A DNA stretch of 64,000 nucleotides from Aliikangiella sp. G2MR2-5 (GTDB lineage Bacteria; Pseudomonadota; Gammaproteobacteria; Enterobacterales; Kangiellaceae): contig NZ_JADPQF010000007.1 of NCBI RefSeq assembly GCF_015687155.1, forward strand, positions 62,001 to 126,000, written 5' to 3'. How positions within the stretch are numbered: the first letter of the stretch is position 1; each line of letters begins with the position of its first letter. Below are positions 26,570-34,760 of the stretch, one piece after another. Under the pieces are notes generated by a model, which saw only the letters and a list, made by a program, of their open reading frames with translations, ran no database searches and was not told the DNA's origin. The position numbers and the translations under genes are program-made.

Positions 26570-27250
26570 TCAAAAAACAACTTTCTGTTGCTCTGTTCGA
26601 TTTACCGAACTCTTGATTGCCTTAATTGTCATTTGAGCTACCAGCTCGCCGAACAATACATGTTTACCGCAGTAGTAAATATTCTCTCCGATGGGCGATG
26701 AAGCGACAGCGATGGCATCAGTACCGGTACCGGTCGCCATTTTTCCGGAAACCGGACTCATTATTTTCAACTCTTGCATGGCAGCGGCTTTGGCTTCGGT
26801 AGCAATCATTAATGTCTCGAGCATTGCTGACCCCGAAAGCATAGCCGATGTAAAGACGACCAGATTAATTGTGCCCGCTAAATACTTGTGCGAAAAAATA
26901 GTTTGAACGGCAGCTTTATCTCCTGCTCGCAGACAATTGGATAAACCAGCAGTAACTGCCACTCCGATTTCCACTCCCTCATATAACTTTCGTTCTACTC
27001 TTAGTGACTTCATTGATGCGGCAGTCATCATCCCCACCGAAATACTCTCCCATCCACATCGATCACAATATTGTTGAATAGTTTCACCTGGGCTTAGGTC
27101 AAAAGCTCCATATTTGTCCACAGACATATTGACAATTCTTTGTGCTTGCTGACATCCACCATTGAGTACCGCAGAGCTCATCACATTAAAAGGATGAGCA
27201 AATTCTATTCGAGTATGTTTTTGAGTTTTTTCAAGTTGAATAAGTGACAT
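26570..27250 (-). CDS. cbiZ: Adenosylcobinamide amidohydrolase, CbiZ family
   Basis: The family pattern is clear: NVMSSAVLNGGCQQAQRIVN, SVGMMTAASMKSLRV, VAVTAGLSNCLRAGD, AGTINLVVFTSAMLSG, TEAKAAAMQELK and ATGTGTDAIAVASS ... CGKHVLFGELVA. CbiZ removes the aminopropanol side chain of adenosylcobinamide (or pseudocobalamin-type corrinoids), returning cobyric acid for remodelling. No cobalamin transport or cob genes lie nearby, and I see no cobalamin riboswitch in the 172 bp upstream. Divergent from the aminotransferase. Confidence 0.9.
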   Translation of the reverse strand: MSLIQLEKTQKHTRIEFAHPFNVMSSAVLNGGCQQAQRIVNMSVDKYGAFDLSPGETIQQYCDRCGWESISVGMMTAASMKSLRVERKLYEGVEIGVAVTAGLSNCLRAGDKAAVQTIFSHKYLAGTINLVVFTSAMLSGSAMLETLMIATEAKAAAMQELKIMSPVSGKMATGTGTDAIAVASSPIGENIYYCGKHVLFGELVAQMTIKAIKSSVNRTEQQKVVF

Positions 27251-27422
27251 AGTTCTGATCCGATTCAGATATCAGATAATTTTAAAGTATGGCTCCCATT
27301 ATGTCGTCATAAAGAGTAGCGAAATAGTCAATTTCAAGGTAATCTCGCTAACAACCTTAGCCCACAGCTAAAAAGCATTTTAACTGTCTGTCATTTTTAA
27401 TCATTCAAGGAGTAATCAGCTC

Positions 27423-28619
27423 ATGCCAGCTCTAGCCAGTCGAATGGGTCGTGCCAAACCAAGCACTATTATGATGATTGCCGAAAAAGCAAAACGCTTA
27501 AAAGCAGAAGGAAAAGATATCATCAGCTTTTCAGTCGGAGTACCCAATTTTCTGCCAGCCGAACACGTCTATCAGGCGGCCAGGAATGCTCTGGAACACG
27601 ATTCGGGTCAGTATTTGCCCGGCAGAGGTGAAAACCATCTGGTCGAAGCTTACCTCAAGCGACTGAAAGAAAATGGCTTTAAAGGATATTCCACAGCCAA
27701 TATAGCTTCGGGGATTGGCGCCAAGCACCTCCTATTTTCTCTTGTGTACGCTTTGATGAATGAGGGAGAAGAGCTGCTATTCCCTGCTCCCTACTGGACA
27801 ACCTATCAGGATATTGCTGATCTGGTCGGCGTTACAGCAAAGCCTATGCCCTGTCCGGCAGAACAAAACTACAAATTGACCGCAGAGCAGCTAGCGGTAG
27901 CAATCACTTCCAGAAGCAAGGTATTGTTATTTAACAATCCCTCAAACCCAACCGGTATGGTTTATACAAAAGAAGAAATTAAAGCGATTGGTGATGTTCT
28001 TGAACAGCACGACCTCTGGATAATTTCTGACGACATCTACAACCGAATGGTATTCGATGGTGTAGGCTTCCACCACCTGCTAAAAACTAACCCGGCGCTT
28101 CGCGACCGTATTATTATGGTGGACTCTATTTCAAAATCCTATGGAATGCCCGGTTGGCGTGTTGGAATGATGGCTGGACCTGAATCAGTAGCGAATGCAC
28201 TGGTTACCCTTAACAGTAATTCGATTACCAATATCCCTGGTGTGGTTGGGGCAGCGGCTGCGGCAGCTATTGAAGGTCCACAAGACTTTGCCGATGAAAT
28301 GTGCGTTGAATTTTCGAAAAAAAGAGATGAAGTCATGGCTACCATGGCGCAGCATCAGGATATTATCTGCCCGAGACCACAAGGAGCCTTCTATGCGTTT
28401 CCGGATATATCCTCGACCTTCGGAAAATCAATCGAAGGCAAGAAAATTAATAATGATGTCGATTTTTCGGAACTTCTTCTTGAAACCAAAGGCGTCGCAG
28501 TTGTTCCCGGTAGCGCTTTTGGAGAGCCCAAAGCAATTCGAATTTCCTATGCCTGTAAACCTGCCGATTTAACTGAGGGCTTGAAACGTTTTAGCGCGTT
28601 CCTGAACGAGCTGAAATAA
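27423..28619 (+). CDS. Class I PLP-dependent aminotransferase
   Basis: The 398-aa protein, start supported by CAAGGAG, is of fold-type I aspartate aminotransferase type: FSVGVPNF, YLPGRGENHLVEAYL, FPAPYWTTYQDIADLVG, LFNNPSNPTGMVYTKEE, WIISDDIYNRMVFDG, SISKSYGMPGWRVGMMAG (PLP lysine in SKSYGMPGWR) and IRISYAC (Arg for the carboxylate). It is closest to bacterial Asp/aromatic aminotransferases (AspC/PatA class). Cytosolic. It ends before a bidirectional terminator. Confidence 0.93.
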   Translation: MPALASRMGRAKPSTIMMIAEKAKRLKAEGKDIISFSVGVPNFLPAEHVYQAARNALEHDSGQYLPGRGENHLVEAYLKRLKENGFKGYSTANIASGIGAKHLLFSLVYALMNEGEELLFPAPYWTTYQDIADLVGVTAKPMPCPAEQNYKLTAEQLAVAITSRSKVLLFNNPSNPTGMVYTKEEIKAIGDVLEQHDLWIISDDIYNRMVFDGVGFHHLLKTNPALRDRIIMVDSISKSYGMPGWRVGMMAGPESVANALVTLNSNSITNIPGVVGAAAAAAIEGPQDFADEMCVEFSKKRDEVMATMAQHQDIICPRPQGAFYAFPDISSTFGKSIEGKKINNDVDFSELLLETKGVAVVPGSAFGEPKAIRISYACKPADLTEGLKRFSAFLNELK

Positions 28620-28644
28620 CTTGTGATGGTTTAAGTCTATTCGA

Positions 28645-28682
28645 AAATAAAGGGAGTGGAAATTAATCTACTCCCTTTATTT
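28645..28682. terminator. Hairpin terminator after the aminotransferase
   Basis: A 13-bp perfect stem (aaataaagggagt / actccctttattt) with A-rich and T-rich flanks can act on both strands. It is 26 bp after the aminotransferase stop and 105 bp downstream of the converging gene at 28787. Confidence 0.8.
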
Positions 28683-28786
28683 GAAATAAGTTAAAACGTG
28701 AACTTATAAATTTCAATTTGAATTATCAGATTTTTTCTCAAGTATATTAGTAGGTTACGCAGAGCCAACCCAACCTATCGCGCTCT

Positions 28787-29224
28787 TTATAGCTTTTGAC
28801 TACTATCCAATTGTTCTTTATAAAGAACAGTTTCCCCATAGCATTTTTTGATTTTTTGCCATTCACTATTCTTCAGGTTAATTGAACTAAACCCTACTTC
28901 ATTGCCTGAATTGTCTAGAATAAAAATAGGTGTTTGTCCAAATCCTGATTTAGCATAAGTCAAACTAAATATATCCATCTTAGAAATGAAAATTCGCTTT
29001 GTTAAAAAACGATACTCTATTCCTGTATTTTTGAAGGCCAGGCGCAAAAGCCCAACTTTCCATCCAAGATAATAAATTATCGTCAAGGCCGTTAAAGCAA
29101 TGGAATAAATGTAGAAAATAGCCAGTTCTTCCTTAAAGAGACCGACAACGCATGTAATGCTCCAAGCGAATAGAGACATTTTAAAAAAAGGAGAAATATT
29201 TGGCGTAATGTTAACTGTTTTCAT
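28787..29224 (-). CDS. Small membrane protein with PH-like C-terminal domain, unknown function
   Basis: Two TM helices (FFKMSLFAWSITCVVGLF; IYSIALTALTIIYYLGW) are followed by a ~75-residue soluble part (GIEYRFLTKRIFISKMDIFSLTYAKSGFGQTPIFILD) that looks like a bacterial-PH/YdbT-like or similar beta domain. No family is firmly recognised. It is first, in window order, of four small membrane protein genes on the same strand with unusually structured gaps. Between its stop and the terminator lies a GGTTGGGTT-type inverted repeat remnant (near 28745). Confidence 0.65.
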   Translation of the reverse strand: MKTVNITPNISPFFKMSLFAWSITCVVGLFKEELAIFYIYSIALTALTIIYYLGWKVGLLRLAFKNTGIEYRFLTKRIFISKMDIFSLTYAKSGFGQTPIFILDNSGNEVGFSSINLKNSEWQKIKKCYGETVLYKEQLDSSQKL

Positions 29225-29542
29225 AATTCGAATCTAGAAATACAACTTTCCTCATAATAGTCGCAGTACCGCCCTTAAAAAAATAATTTCACCACAAGAA
29301 AAATATCACGCTGCCACCTAAAAAGGTTAAACCAATTTTCAAATTTAGAGTTATTGAGGAAATTTCTCATTAGTACATTTGCAAAATTTTCCAAGTCAGT
29401 ACAACAAATCAATAGTATCGAGTATATCTTAAGCAATTGTCGGTTTGTTGAATACCGCCTATTCCCCCCTCAAATAGTTTTCTTTTTAGTTAAAATTATT
29501 ATCGGTCAACCAAATTTCGCCTGGCCATGCTTGTTATACAAC
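29225..29542. other. 318-bp gap between small membrane protein genes
   Basis: AT-rich. I see no gene. The minus strand just after the stop of the gene at 29543 reads TTGTATAACAAGC, loosely like the start of integron attC sites, but no matching right end or complementary arm was found. Confidence 0.4.
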
Positions 29543-29911
29543 TTACATCGACCCCAGATAACAAAGACCAGCCCCAAATACAATTGCCAGCAAACCCAAT
29601 AAACGAAAGCTTTTACCAATTCTGGATGCTAATAAGGCAAAGCGTCTATGCCGACCTGGACCAATAATGATAAGAAACACACTTACGAAACATAGCACCC
29701 CGCCGAGCAAAGTTACAACAGCTGGATAAGACGATTCGTCTGCAAACATTAAGAATACAAGACCAATTAAAAACCTACTTGCTATTTCAAAGGGATGAAA
29801 CCATGCCTTCTCACTAAACTTCACAATTCCTTTCGAAAATTCCAATGGTTTAGCAACCATATAGCAGCCAAAACCGAGCATACCGATTCCGAAAATTGTT
29901 AGTAAATACAT
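29543..29911 (-). CDS. Small integral membrane protein, unknown function
   Basis: From ATG 29911 the ~122-aa product has four hydrophobic segments (MYLLTIFGIGMLGFGCYMV; ASRFLIGLVFLMFA; VVTLLGGVLCFVSVFLIII; FRLLGLLAIVFGAGLCYLG) with GPGRHRRFALLASRIG between the last two. The ribosome site GAGGTG is spaced for a different, overlapping 8-codon frame (MKKTKCIY) that spans this start. Reinitiation or coupling is possible, and the exact start is uncertain. Family not recognised. Confidence 0.65.
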   Translation of the reverse strand: MYLLTIFGIGMLGFGCYMVAKPLEFSKGIVKFSEKAWFHPFEIASRFLIGLVFLMFADESSYPAVVTLLGGVLCFVSVFLIIIGPGRHRRFALLASRIGKSFRLLGLLAIVFGAGLCYLGSM

Positions 29912-30011
29912 TTTGTTTTTTTCATTACATAACACCTCATTCAGAAAGCATATGCAGCAATGGCTGGTTAGCAATAATTGAACCAATAGCAAAACTTGGA
30001 ACTTGGAGGTC

Positions 30012-30404
30012 CTAATTGATTATGGAAAGCCAGTACCACTTATATTGCTCTTTAATTGCAGTGTATCCGGCACAGAAATTAAAGCAAACAAAACTTATAC
30101 CTATCATTATCCCTAGAGAGTTTTGTCTCTCATCTGAGAATGATCCCATCAGTAATAGGACAGCAATCCCAATAGCAGCAGCGATCTGGAAATATCCAAT
30201 AATTTTGACTCTCTTTTCTGCAATTGAAAATTCCTTTTCTTCGCTCTGCTTTTGCCGCTTTTTCCTTTCCTCATCCCCTGCTCCTCTAGACTCTAACTCC
30301 TTTACCAATGCATTGTAATTATCTGGATATGCTTCCGCATCAATTCCCGCTTTGGCCTCTAAAAGCTCTTGAAATGAGTAATTAGTATAATCAATGGTTC
30401 CCAT
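30012..30404 (-). CDS. Membrane protein with N-terminal 'SFQELLEA' helical motif
   Basis: The N-terminal ~45 residues (YTNYSFQELLEAKAGIDAEA then YPDNYNALVKELESRG) are a short helical motif that I recall on many small bacterial membrane proteins. It is followed by a charged linker (EERKKRQKQSEEKEF) and two TM helices (IIGYFQIAAAIGIAVLLLMG; GIMIGISFVCFNFCAGYTAI). Function unknown. The gene is on the same strand as its neighbours, with a 100-bp gap to the gene at 29543. Confidence 0.72.
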   Translation of the reverse strand: MGTIDYTNYSFQELLEAKAGIDAEAYPDNYNALVKELESRGAGDEERKKRQKQSEEKEFSIAEKRVKIIGYFQIAAAIGIAVLLLMGSFSDERQNSLGIMIGISFVCFNFCAGYTAIKEQYKWYWLSIIN

Positions 30405-30453
30405 GAATTGCCTTTTATTGCTTACACAGCTACAAGCTGGCGACTTTGTAATT

Positions 30454-30488
30454 GATTTGCTTTGTGCTATTCAAGCACAAAACAAATC
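30454..30488. repeat. 15-bp inverted repeat between small membrane protein genes
   Basis: Arms gatttgctttgtgct and agcacaaaacaaatc pair at 14 of 15 positions around a 5-nt loop. No T-run follows on either strand, so it is not a standard terminator. Confidence 0.7.
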
Positions 30489-30514
30489 GACGAAAAAGGA
30501 GTTCCTTGATAGCC

Positions 30515-30883
30515 TTATACGTATTTCCCGAAAAAACATGAAACACTTATAATTAGGAAGAAGAGCCAGGAAAAATGCTTACCTCCAGATGCTACCAATG
30601 AAATAATAAAATGCATAAAGAAGGTCACACAAATCACGTAGACAAGGAATGTTATATCTGCTTTACCATGCGCCAAACCGACAAGTATTGCTGCGAAACC
30701 AAACCACGCTATAGTTGTCAGGTGCCAAGCAAAGCGTAGCGTCTTTTTAGTAAACTCCGAACTTCCCAGTATTTTAGGAATATCTTCTCGGCGAAATAGC
30801 CTTATCAGGATAAAACGCTCACCCAGATATGAATGAGCGAACCCAATAAAAACAAGTAGAAAAGCTGGAACATAAAAAATCAT
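30515..30883 (-). CDS. Small four-TM membrane protein, unknown function
   Basis: The ATG at 30883 is preceded by AAGGA about 12 nt upstream. The frame is open to an ATG at 31018 inside a decamer repeat, but the extra 45 residues look non-coding. The 122-aa product has MIFYVPAFLLVFIGFAHSYL, a basic loop (RLFRREDIPKILG), HLTTIAWFGFAAILVGLAHG, VYVICVTFFMHFIISLVA and SWLFFLIISVSCFFG. No named family recognised. Confidence 0.72.
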   Translation of the reverse strand: MIFYVPAFLLVFIGFAHSYLGERFILIRLFRREDIPKILGSSEFTKKTLRFAWHLTTIAWFGFAAILVGLAHGKADITFLVYVICVTFFMHFIISLVASGGKHFSWLFFLIISVSCFFGKYV

Positions 30884-31010
30884 ATTGGTATAGTCCTTGA
30901 CATATAACGCCGAGCACAACCGCAAAATGCTTTTCTGTTTTGTCAGTTGTTGCACCGGAGCAGCTGATTGAGTGGAGTAAATTACGCTAAAACTAAGCTT
31001 AATGTACTCT

Positions 31011-31095
31011 TTATTCATCTTTATTCATCCTTGTTCATCCTTGTTCATCCTTGTTCATCCTTGTTCATCCTTGTTCATCCTTGTTCATCCTTGTT
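31011..31095. repeat. Decamer tandem repeat containing AAGGATG
   Basis: Eight head-to-tail 10-bp units run from 31011 to 31090 (six exact ttgttcatcc plus two variants), with a partial ninth. On the minus strand each unit reads AAGGATGAAC, that is, a Shine-Dalgarno-like and start-codon string. Because 10 is not a multiple of three, each copy shifts frame. The remaining gap up to 31435 shows no gene. Confidence 0.95.
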
Positions 31096-31435
31096 AAAAT
31101 TCTCAATTAATTCAGTATGTTACTAGCGACAAGAAATTTCGCAAGTGTTTTTATGTATATACTATGTACATAGGAATCAGAGAAAAAATCATTGCTTATT
31201 AAAATCAATTACTTGATATTTTGCAGACGTATTAAGTGAACCAACGCTGAATTAAACTTCGCTAAAAAGTGTAAATTCAAGGTAGGTAGGATAAAAATAT
31301 TGAAGATCGCTGGACTTCCGTTTTAGATAAGGCCTCGAAGTATCATTAATTGTCAGACTTCATAATGCTTAAAATTAGAATGTGTTAGTTTGAGTATGAA
31401 CCAATACACTTTATCTAATGTCTCAAACAATTGAC

Positions 31436-32827
31436 CTAAGGGGTTACGCAGGCTTTTTTACTTTCAGCTGGATCTTCCGCTATCGAATAGATTTTTGCGT
31501 AAGCAGTTAAGTTATTTCCCAGTTCATCAAATAAAACCCGGCCACTAAACCCGGTATAGCTAAACTTTTTATGTTGCCGATATAGTTCGATGATTTTAGG
31601 AAAATCCGAATAATTTATCGGATAGCCATCAGAAGCAATCAGATTAACAGCCTCTTTCGTACTTAAATCAAACTCTTTTGCAAGTACTTTCGCCATCGCC
31701 ATTATCATGGTGGAATCGTAAATATAAGCTCCATCAAAACCGGTCGCTTTGGTGGTGATTGCTTCAGCAATATTCAAACTCAGAGATTTATCCATATCCT
31801 GCTGGGTTCCCACAAAACTGAATATACAGGCGCTAATATCTCCGGGGTTTGAATCAATCAGATATTTTGGAGTTACCGTATCCCCCACCAGAATTAGAGG
31901 ATACTTACCAAGCCAGTGTCGTCGGATCTTTTTGATCATATCTTTTACCTGAGCATTGGTCAGCGTAATGATCACCGCTGTCGCTTTTTGTTTTTGCACC
32001 ATCTTTATTTCTGACAGCAGGTCCATTCCGCCCAAATGAACCAGGTCGCTAATCGCCAAATGTTCAACCCAACCATTACTAACTTCTGAGAAATACGCCT
32101 TTAATCCGGAAGCGATTTCCTGACTATAGATATCTCGCCCGGTGATCAGGAAGATGCGTCGATGACCGGATTTCTTGTGAATAAAGTCCGTCATCAGGTC
32201 AAGTTGCTGTTGATTGTTGGCAACCATTCTCCAAAAGGCGTGCTTACCTCCGATATCGGTCAAAACCATTGAAGAGGCAGATTGAGTAATCAGAGGTATA
32301 TTGTTGGGTATAGTCACCTGCTGTAAAACATCTACAACACTATTAGAAGTTGCCGGTCCAATAATCGCTTCCACTCGGTACTTGTCAACGAGTTCTCTGG
32401 CGAGCCTGGCTGACACCGGGGTATTTTCTTTATCATCGGCACGCAAAATAACCAGCCGGCGTCCATCGATACCACCATTTTGATTCACAAAGTTTGCAGC
32501 CATATCTGCAGCGGCAATAATTTCAGCGGAATAAACCGGAAACTCACTGATAGGCGCCATAATACCGAAATTCACACTTGTATCATTGATAGGATTTGTG
32601 GCGGACTGGTGTATCGTGTGATGTGAGTATCCTTTATTCAAGGGAATGTGGATTAACTCTTTTAGACTGAGCTCACGAAGCTTACCATCTCCACTAGAAA
32701 TGCTCTTAATTTGTGCAGGTTTCACTTTGTGGCTAGCAGGCGTAGAGCAAGAACACAGAATGATAGAAATCCCTACGAAAAGAGTAATTCTGAAGATGAA
32801 AGCAACTAATGACATCCTTTCGAACAT
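31436..32827 (-). CDS. Branched-chain amino acid-type periplasmic binding lipoprotein
   Basis: From ATG 32827 the N-terminus has a hydrophobic run ending in a lipobox-like ILCSCST, so it should be a lipoprotein. The body is a type I periplasmic binding protein (LivK/Peripla_BP_6): NFGIMAPISEF, GGIDGRRLVILRADDKENTP, EAIIGPATSNSV, PLITQSASSM, FLITGRDIYSQEIASGLKAYF. No permease or ATPase genes are adjacent, so it is an orphan sensor or scavenging protein. Upstream ATG/other starts to 32956 add an implausible N-terminus. Ligand unknown. Confidence 0.85.
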   Translation of the reverse strand: MFERMSLVAFIFRITLFVGISIILCSCSTPASHKVKPAQIKSISSGDGKLRELSLKELIHIPLNKGYSHHTIHQSATNPINDTSVNFGIMAPISEFPVYSAEIIAAADMAANFVNQNGGIDGRRLVILRADDKENTPVSARLARELVDKYRVEAIIGPATSNSVVDVLQQVTIPNNIPLITQSASSMVLTDIGGKHAFWRMVANNQQQLDLMTDFIHKKSGHRRIFLITGRDIYSQEIASGLKAYFSEVSNGWVEHLAISDLVHLGGMDLLSEIKMVQKQKATAVIITLTNAQVKDMIKKIRRHWLGKYPLILVGDTVTPKYLIDSNPGDISACIFSFVGTQQDMDKSLSLNIAEAITTKATGFDGAYIYDSTMIMAMAKVLAKEFDLSTKEAVNLIASDGYPINYSDFPKIIELYRQHKKFSYTGFSGRVLFDELGNNLTAYAKIYSIAEDPAESKKACVTP

Positions 32828-33081
32828 AGAGCGGTTTTTAATTGTTAGCTTGTATCTCAGTATAGACGATTCTTTTCCTTTTCTCTCTACAATAGCGAAA
32901 ACTTTCGACTTGTTGGACTTTATTTGAACGGGAAAACATTGGTTTCTTATCGCCAACCATTGGTAACCGGTCCTCTGCTTACTGAGAAACTTTCTGATAA
33001 ATGACTATCAGGGAGTAATTGGATATACTTGCCTAACTATCCGGTTATAGCATTCTGGCTCAGATAAATCGAAGTTAGTCC

Positions 33082-33121
33082 GGATAAAACTGTGTTATTC
33101 AGGATAAAACAGTGTTAATCA
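33082..33121. repeat. 20-bp tandem repeat, two copies plus a partial
   Basis: The unit ggataaaacngtgttantca occurs twice with 18 of 20 matches, followed by a partial third (cggtaaaat). It lies 43 bp upstream of the GTG start at 33164, in promoter position. Confidence 0.85.
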
Positions 33122-33163
33122 CGGTAAAATGATCTTTGCAAGCAACCACATAGAGTAATAGAC

Positions 33164-33490
33164 GTGTCGAAAACCATTTTAGAAATTCTGTCCGACAGAG
33201 CTACTGAGGCGCATGGCCGAATACAGAGTGACTTCAAGGATATCAATCCCATTGTTGGTTTAAGCAGAGGTATGCGGGATATCGGTTTTCCGGCAGATAC
33301 AATGACAATCGATTGTTTGAGAACTCAACGACGAATCATATTAATTTTGCACGACGAACAACCGGGAATAGTCAGCTATCAATTTGCATTCCGAGATAGA
33401 GATCCTGCCGATAATTTTGATGCCATTGACTTTGAGGAACTCACGACTCAAAAAATTTATGACTGGATAGCTGATTACTTCTCAGTTTAG
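33164..33490 (+). CDS. Small protein of unknown function
   Basis: The 108-aa soluble protein has a GTG start. N-terminal helix (KTILEILSDRATEAHGRIQ), then GLSRGMRDIGFPADTMTID, a beta-rich middle (RRIILILHDEQPGIVSYQF) and an acidic end (DAIDFEELTTQKIYDWIADY). No family recognised, and it stands alone. The flanking 271 bp to cydB show no further gene. Confidence 0.7.
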   Translation: MSKTILEILSDRATEAHGRIQSDFKDINPIVGLSRGMRDIGFPADTMTIDCLRTQRRIILILHDEQPGIVSYQFAFRDRDPADNFDAIDFEELTTQKIYDWIADYFSV

Positions 33491-33761
33491 ACTTTTAGTG
33501 GTCACTCTTTAAAAATATGAGTCTGCAAAGTGTAGATGACCTCTCCAAAATCGTTCCTCAAAAATAAACTCATCAGGAAAGAACACCTCTGCCAGAAACT
33601 CTTGAAAGACGCTTGCGATAATAACTCTTATGGTAAAAGCTTCTGCAGAGGCGGATACCAGCTATCCCTGCCTCAATAAGTCAATCCCACTAAATACAAC
33701 AACCAACAAAATTTCTCCCATTTGTTGCCAGCGCATTTTGTTCTTTTTCCGATATATAGCA

Positions 33762-34760
33762 CTAGTAATAGCTTAAGTTCTCAGACTTTCCTCTAAACAA
33801 CCAATATGATAGAAGCGTGTAGGCAATAATAATCGGTAACACTATGACCACACCATATAAAATGAACTCTAACGAAGCAGTGGAACTAACCGCATCAGTC
33901 GCGAGTAGCCTATTGGGTATTACATAGGGATAATAGCTATAGACAAGTCCAATCAGGCAAAGGCAGAATAATATCGCCGTCAAACAAAATGGAAGCCAAC
34001 ATGCTTTATCGTTTTCCAATGGCGCATGTTTTAGATAGAGATCGTTAACCAGTAATATAACAAAGCACATTAAGGGAATCGGTAATAACAAAATTGCCTC
34101 CGGCATACTAAACCATTTTTGCGCAACCTCTTCGCTGATTAGTGGATTGGCAATACAAATTGCAAGGACTCCCGCAGCAGTAATCCAACCGGCGACTCTC
34201 GCTTTTCTCGCGGCAAACTTTTGTAGCTCTCCTTCCGTTTTCATTACCAGCCAGGTACCACCAATATAGCGATAGGCATTTGTCAGGCAAAAAGCACTAA
34301 GAATTGAAAATAAAATTGATGTTAAATTATATTCAAATCCCATCACGTACATGCCCAGCATAAACCCCTGCGCACAGGTTGCCAATAAAGAGCCGAGCCA
34401 AAATAGTTTATCCCATAGCTCTCTAAAGCGAGTGACTGCCTTTGCGCGAAAATCAAAAGCAACCCCTCTTAAGATCAACCCGATCAATAGAAACAGCGCC
34501 GGTAAATAGAGGGATTTTAATACCATGCTATGCGCACTTGGGAAGGCGATAAGAAGAATACCGACTGCTAGAACTAGCCAGGTCTCATTAGCATCCCAGA
34601 AAGGTCCAATAGAGGCAATCATCCGGTTTCTATATTCAAGATTATCTTTTGGCAGTAGCAGTCCGACCCCAAGATCAAAACCGTCTAGCACGGTGTACAT
34701 TAAAATTGAAACAGCCATCAATGCCAGAAAAATATAAGGAAGCGATTGCTCAAGGTTCAT
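33762..34760 (-). CDS. cydB: Cytochrome bd-type quinol oxidase subunit II
   Basis: The 332-aa protein has eight or nine TM helices. The start MNLEQSLPYIFLALMAVSIL, YTVLDGFDLGVGLLLP, GPFWDANETWLVLAVGILL and LILRGVAFDFRAKA are diagnostic of CydB/CioB. It pairs with CydA to form the inner-membrane oxidase that reduces O2 with quinol without pumping. The first four bases overlap the cydA stop (ATGA), giving tight translational coupling. No cydX is visible after it. Confidence 0.96.
   Translation of the reverse strand: MNLEQSLPYIFLALMAVSILMYTVLDGFDLGVGLLLPKDNLEYRNRMIASIGPFWDANETWLVLAVGILLIAFPSAHSMVLKSLYLPALFLLIGLILRGVAFDFRAKAVTRFRELWDKLFWLGSLLATCAQGFMLGMYVMGFEYNLTSILFSILSAFCLTNAYRYIGGTWLVMKTEGELQKFAARKARVAGWITAAGVLAICIANPLISEEVAQKWFSMPEAILLLPIPLMCFVILLVNDLYLKHAPLENDKACWLPFCLTAILFCLCLIGLVYSYYPYVIPNRLLATDAVSSTASLEFILYGVVIVLPIIIAYTLLSYWLFRGKSENLSYY

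Noticed and set aside
27251-27422. Cobalamin riboswitch in front of cbiZ
   Set aside because: No B12-box-like sequence (GCCACTG core) seen in the 172-bp divergent region.
28745-28786. REP-like palindrome (TAGGTT ... AACCTA)
   Set aside because: Only one degraded copy is visible in the window, so repeat status cannot be shown.
28740-31000. Chromosomal integron cassette array
   Set aside because: attC-like ends are seen only singly (29534, 30899), without matching partner cores or repeated attC sequence, and no integrase is present. Kept only as a low-score finding.
30884-31018. N-terminal extension of the membrane protein at 30515
   Set aside because: The added 45 residues start inside the decamer repeat and have no protein-like character; ATG 30883 has its own ribosome site.
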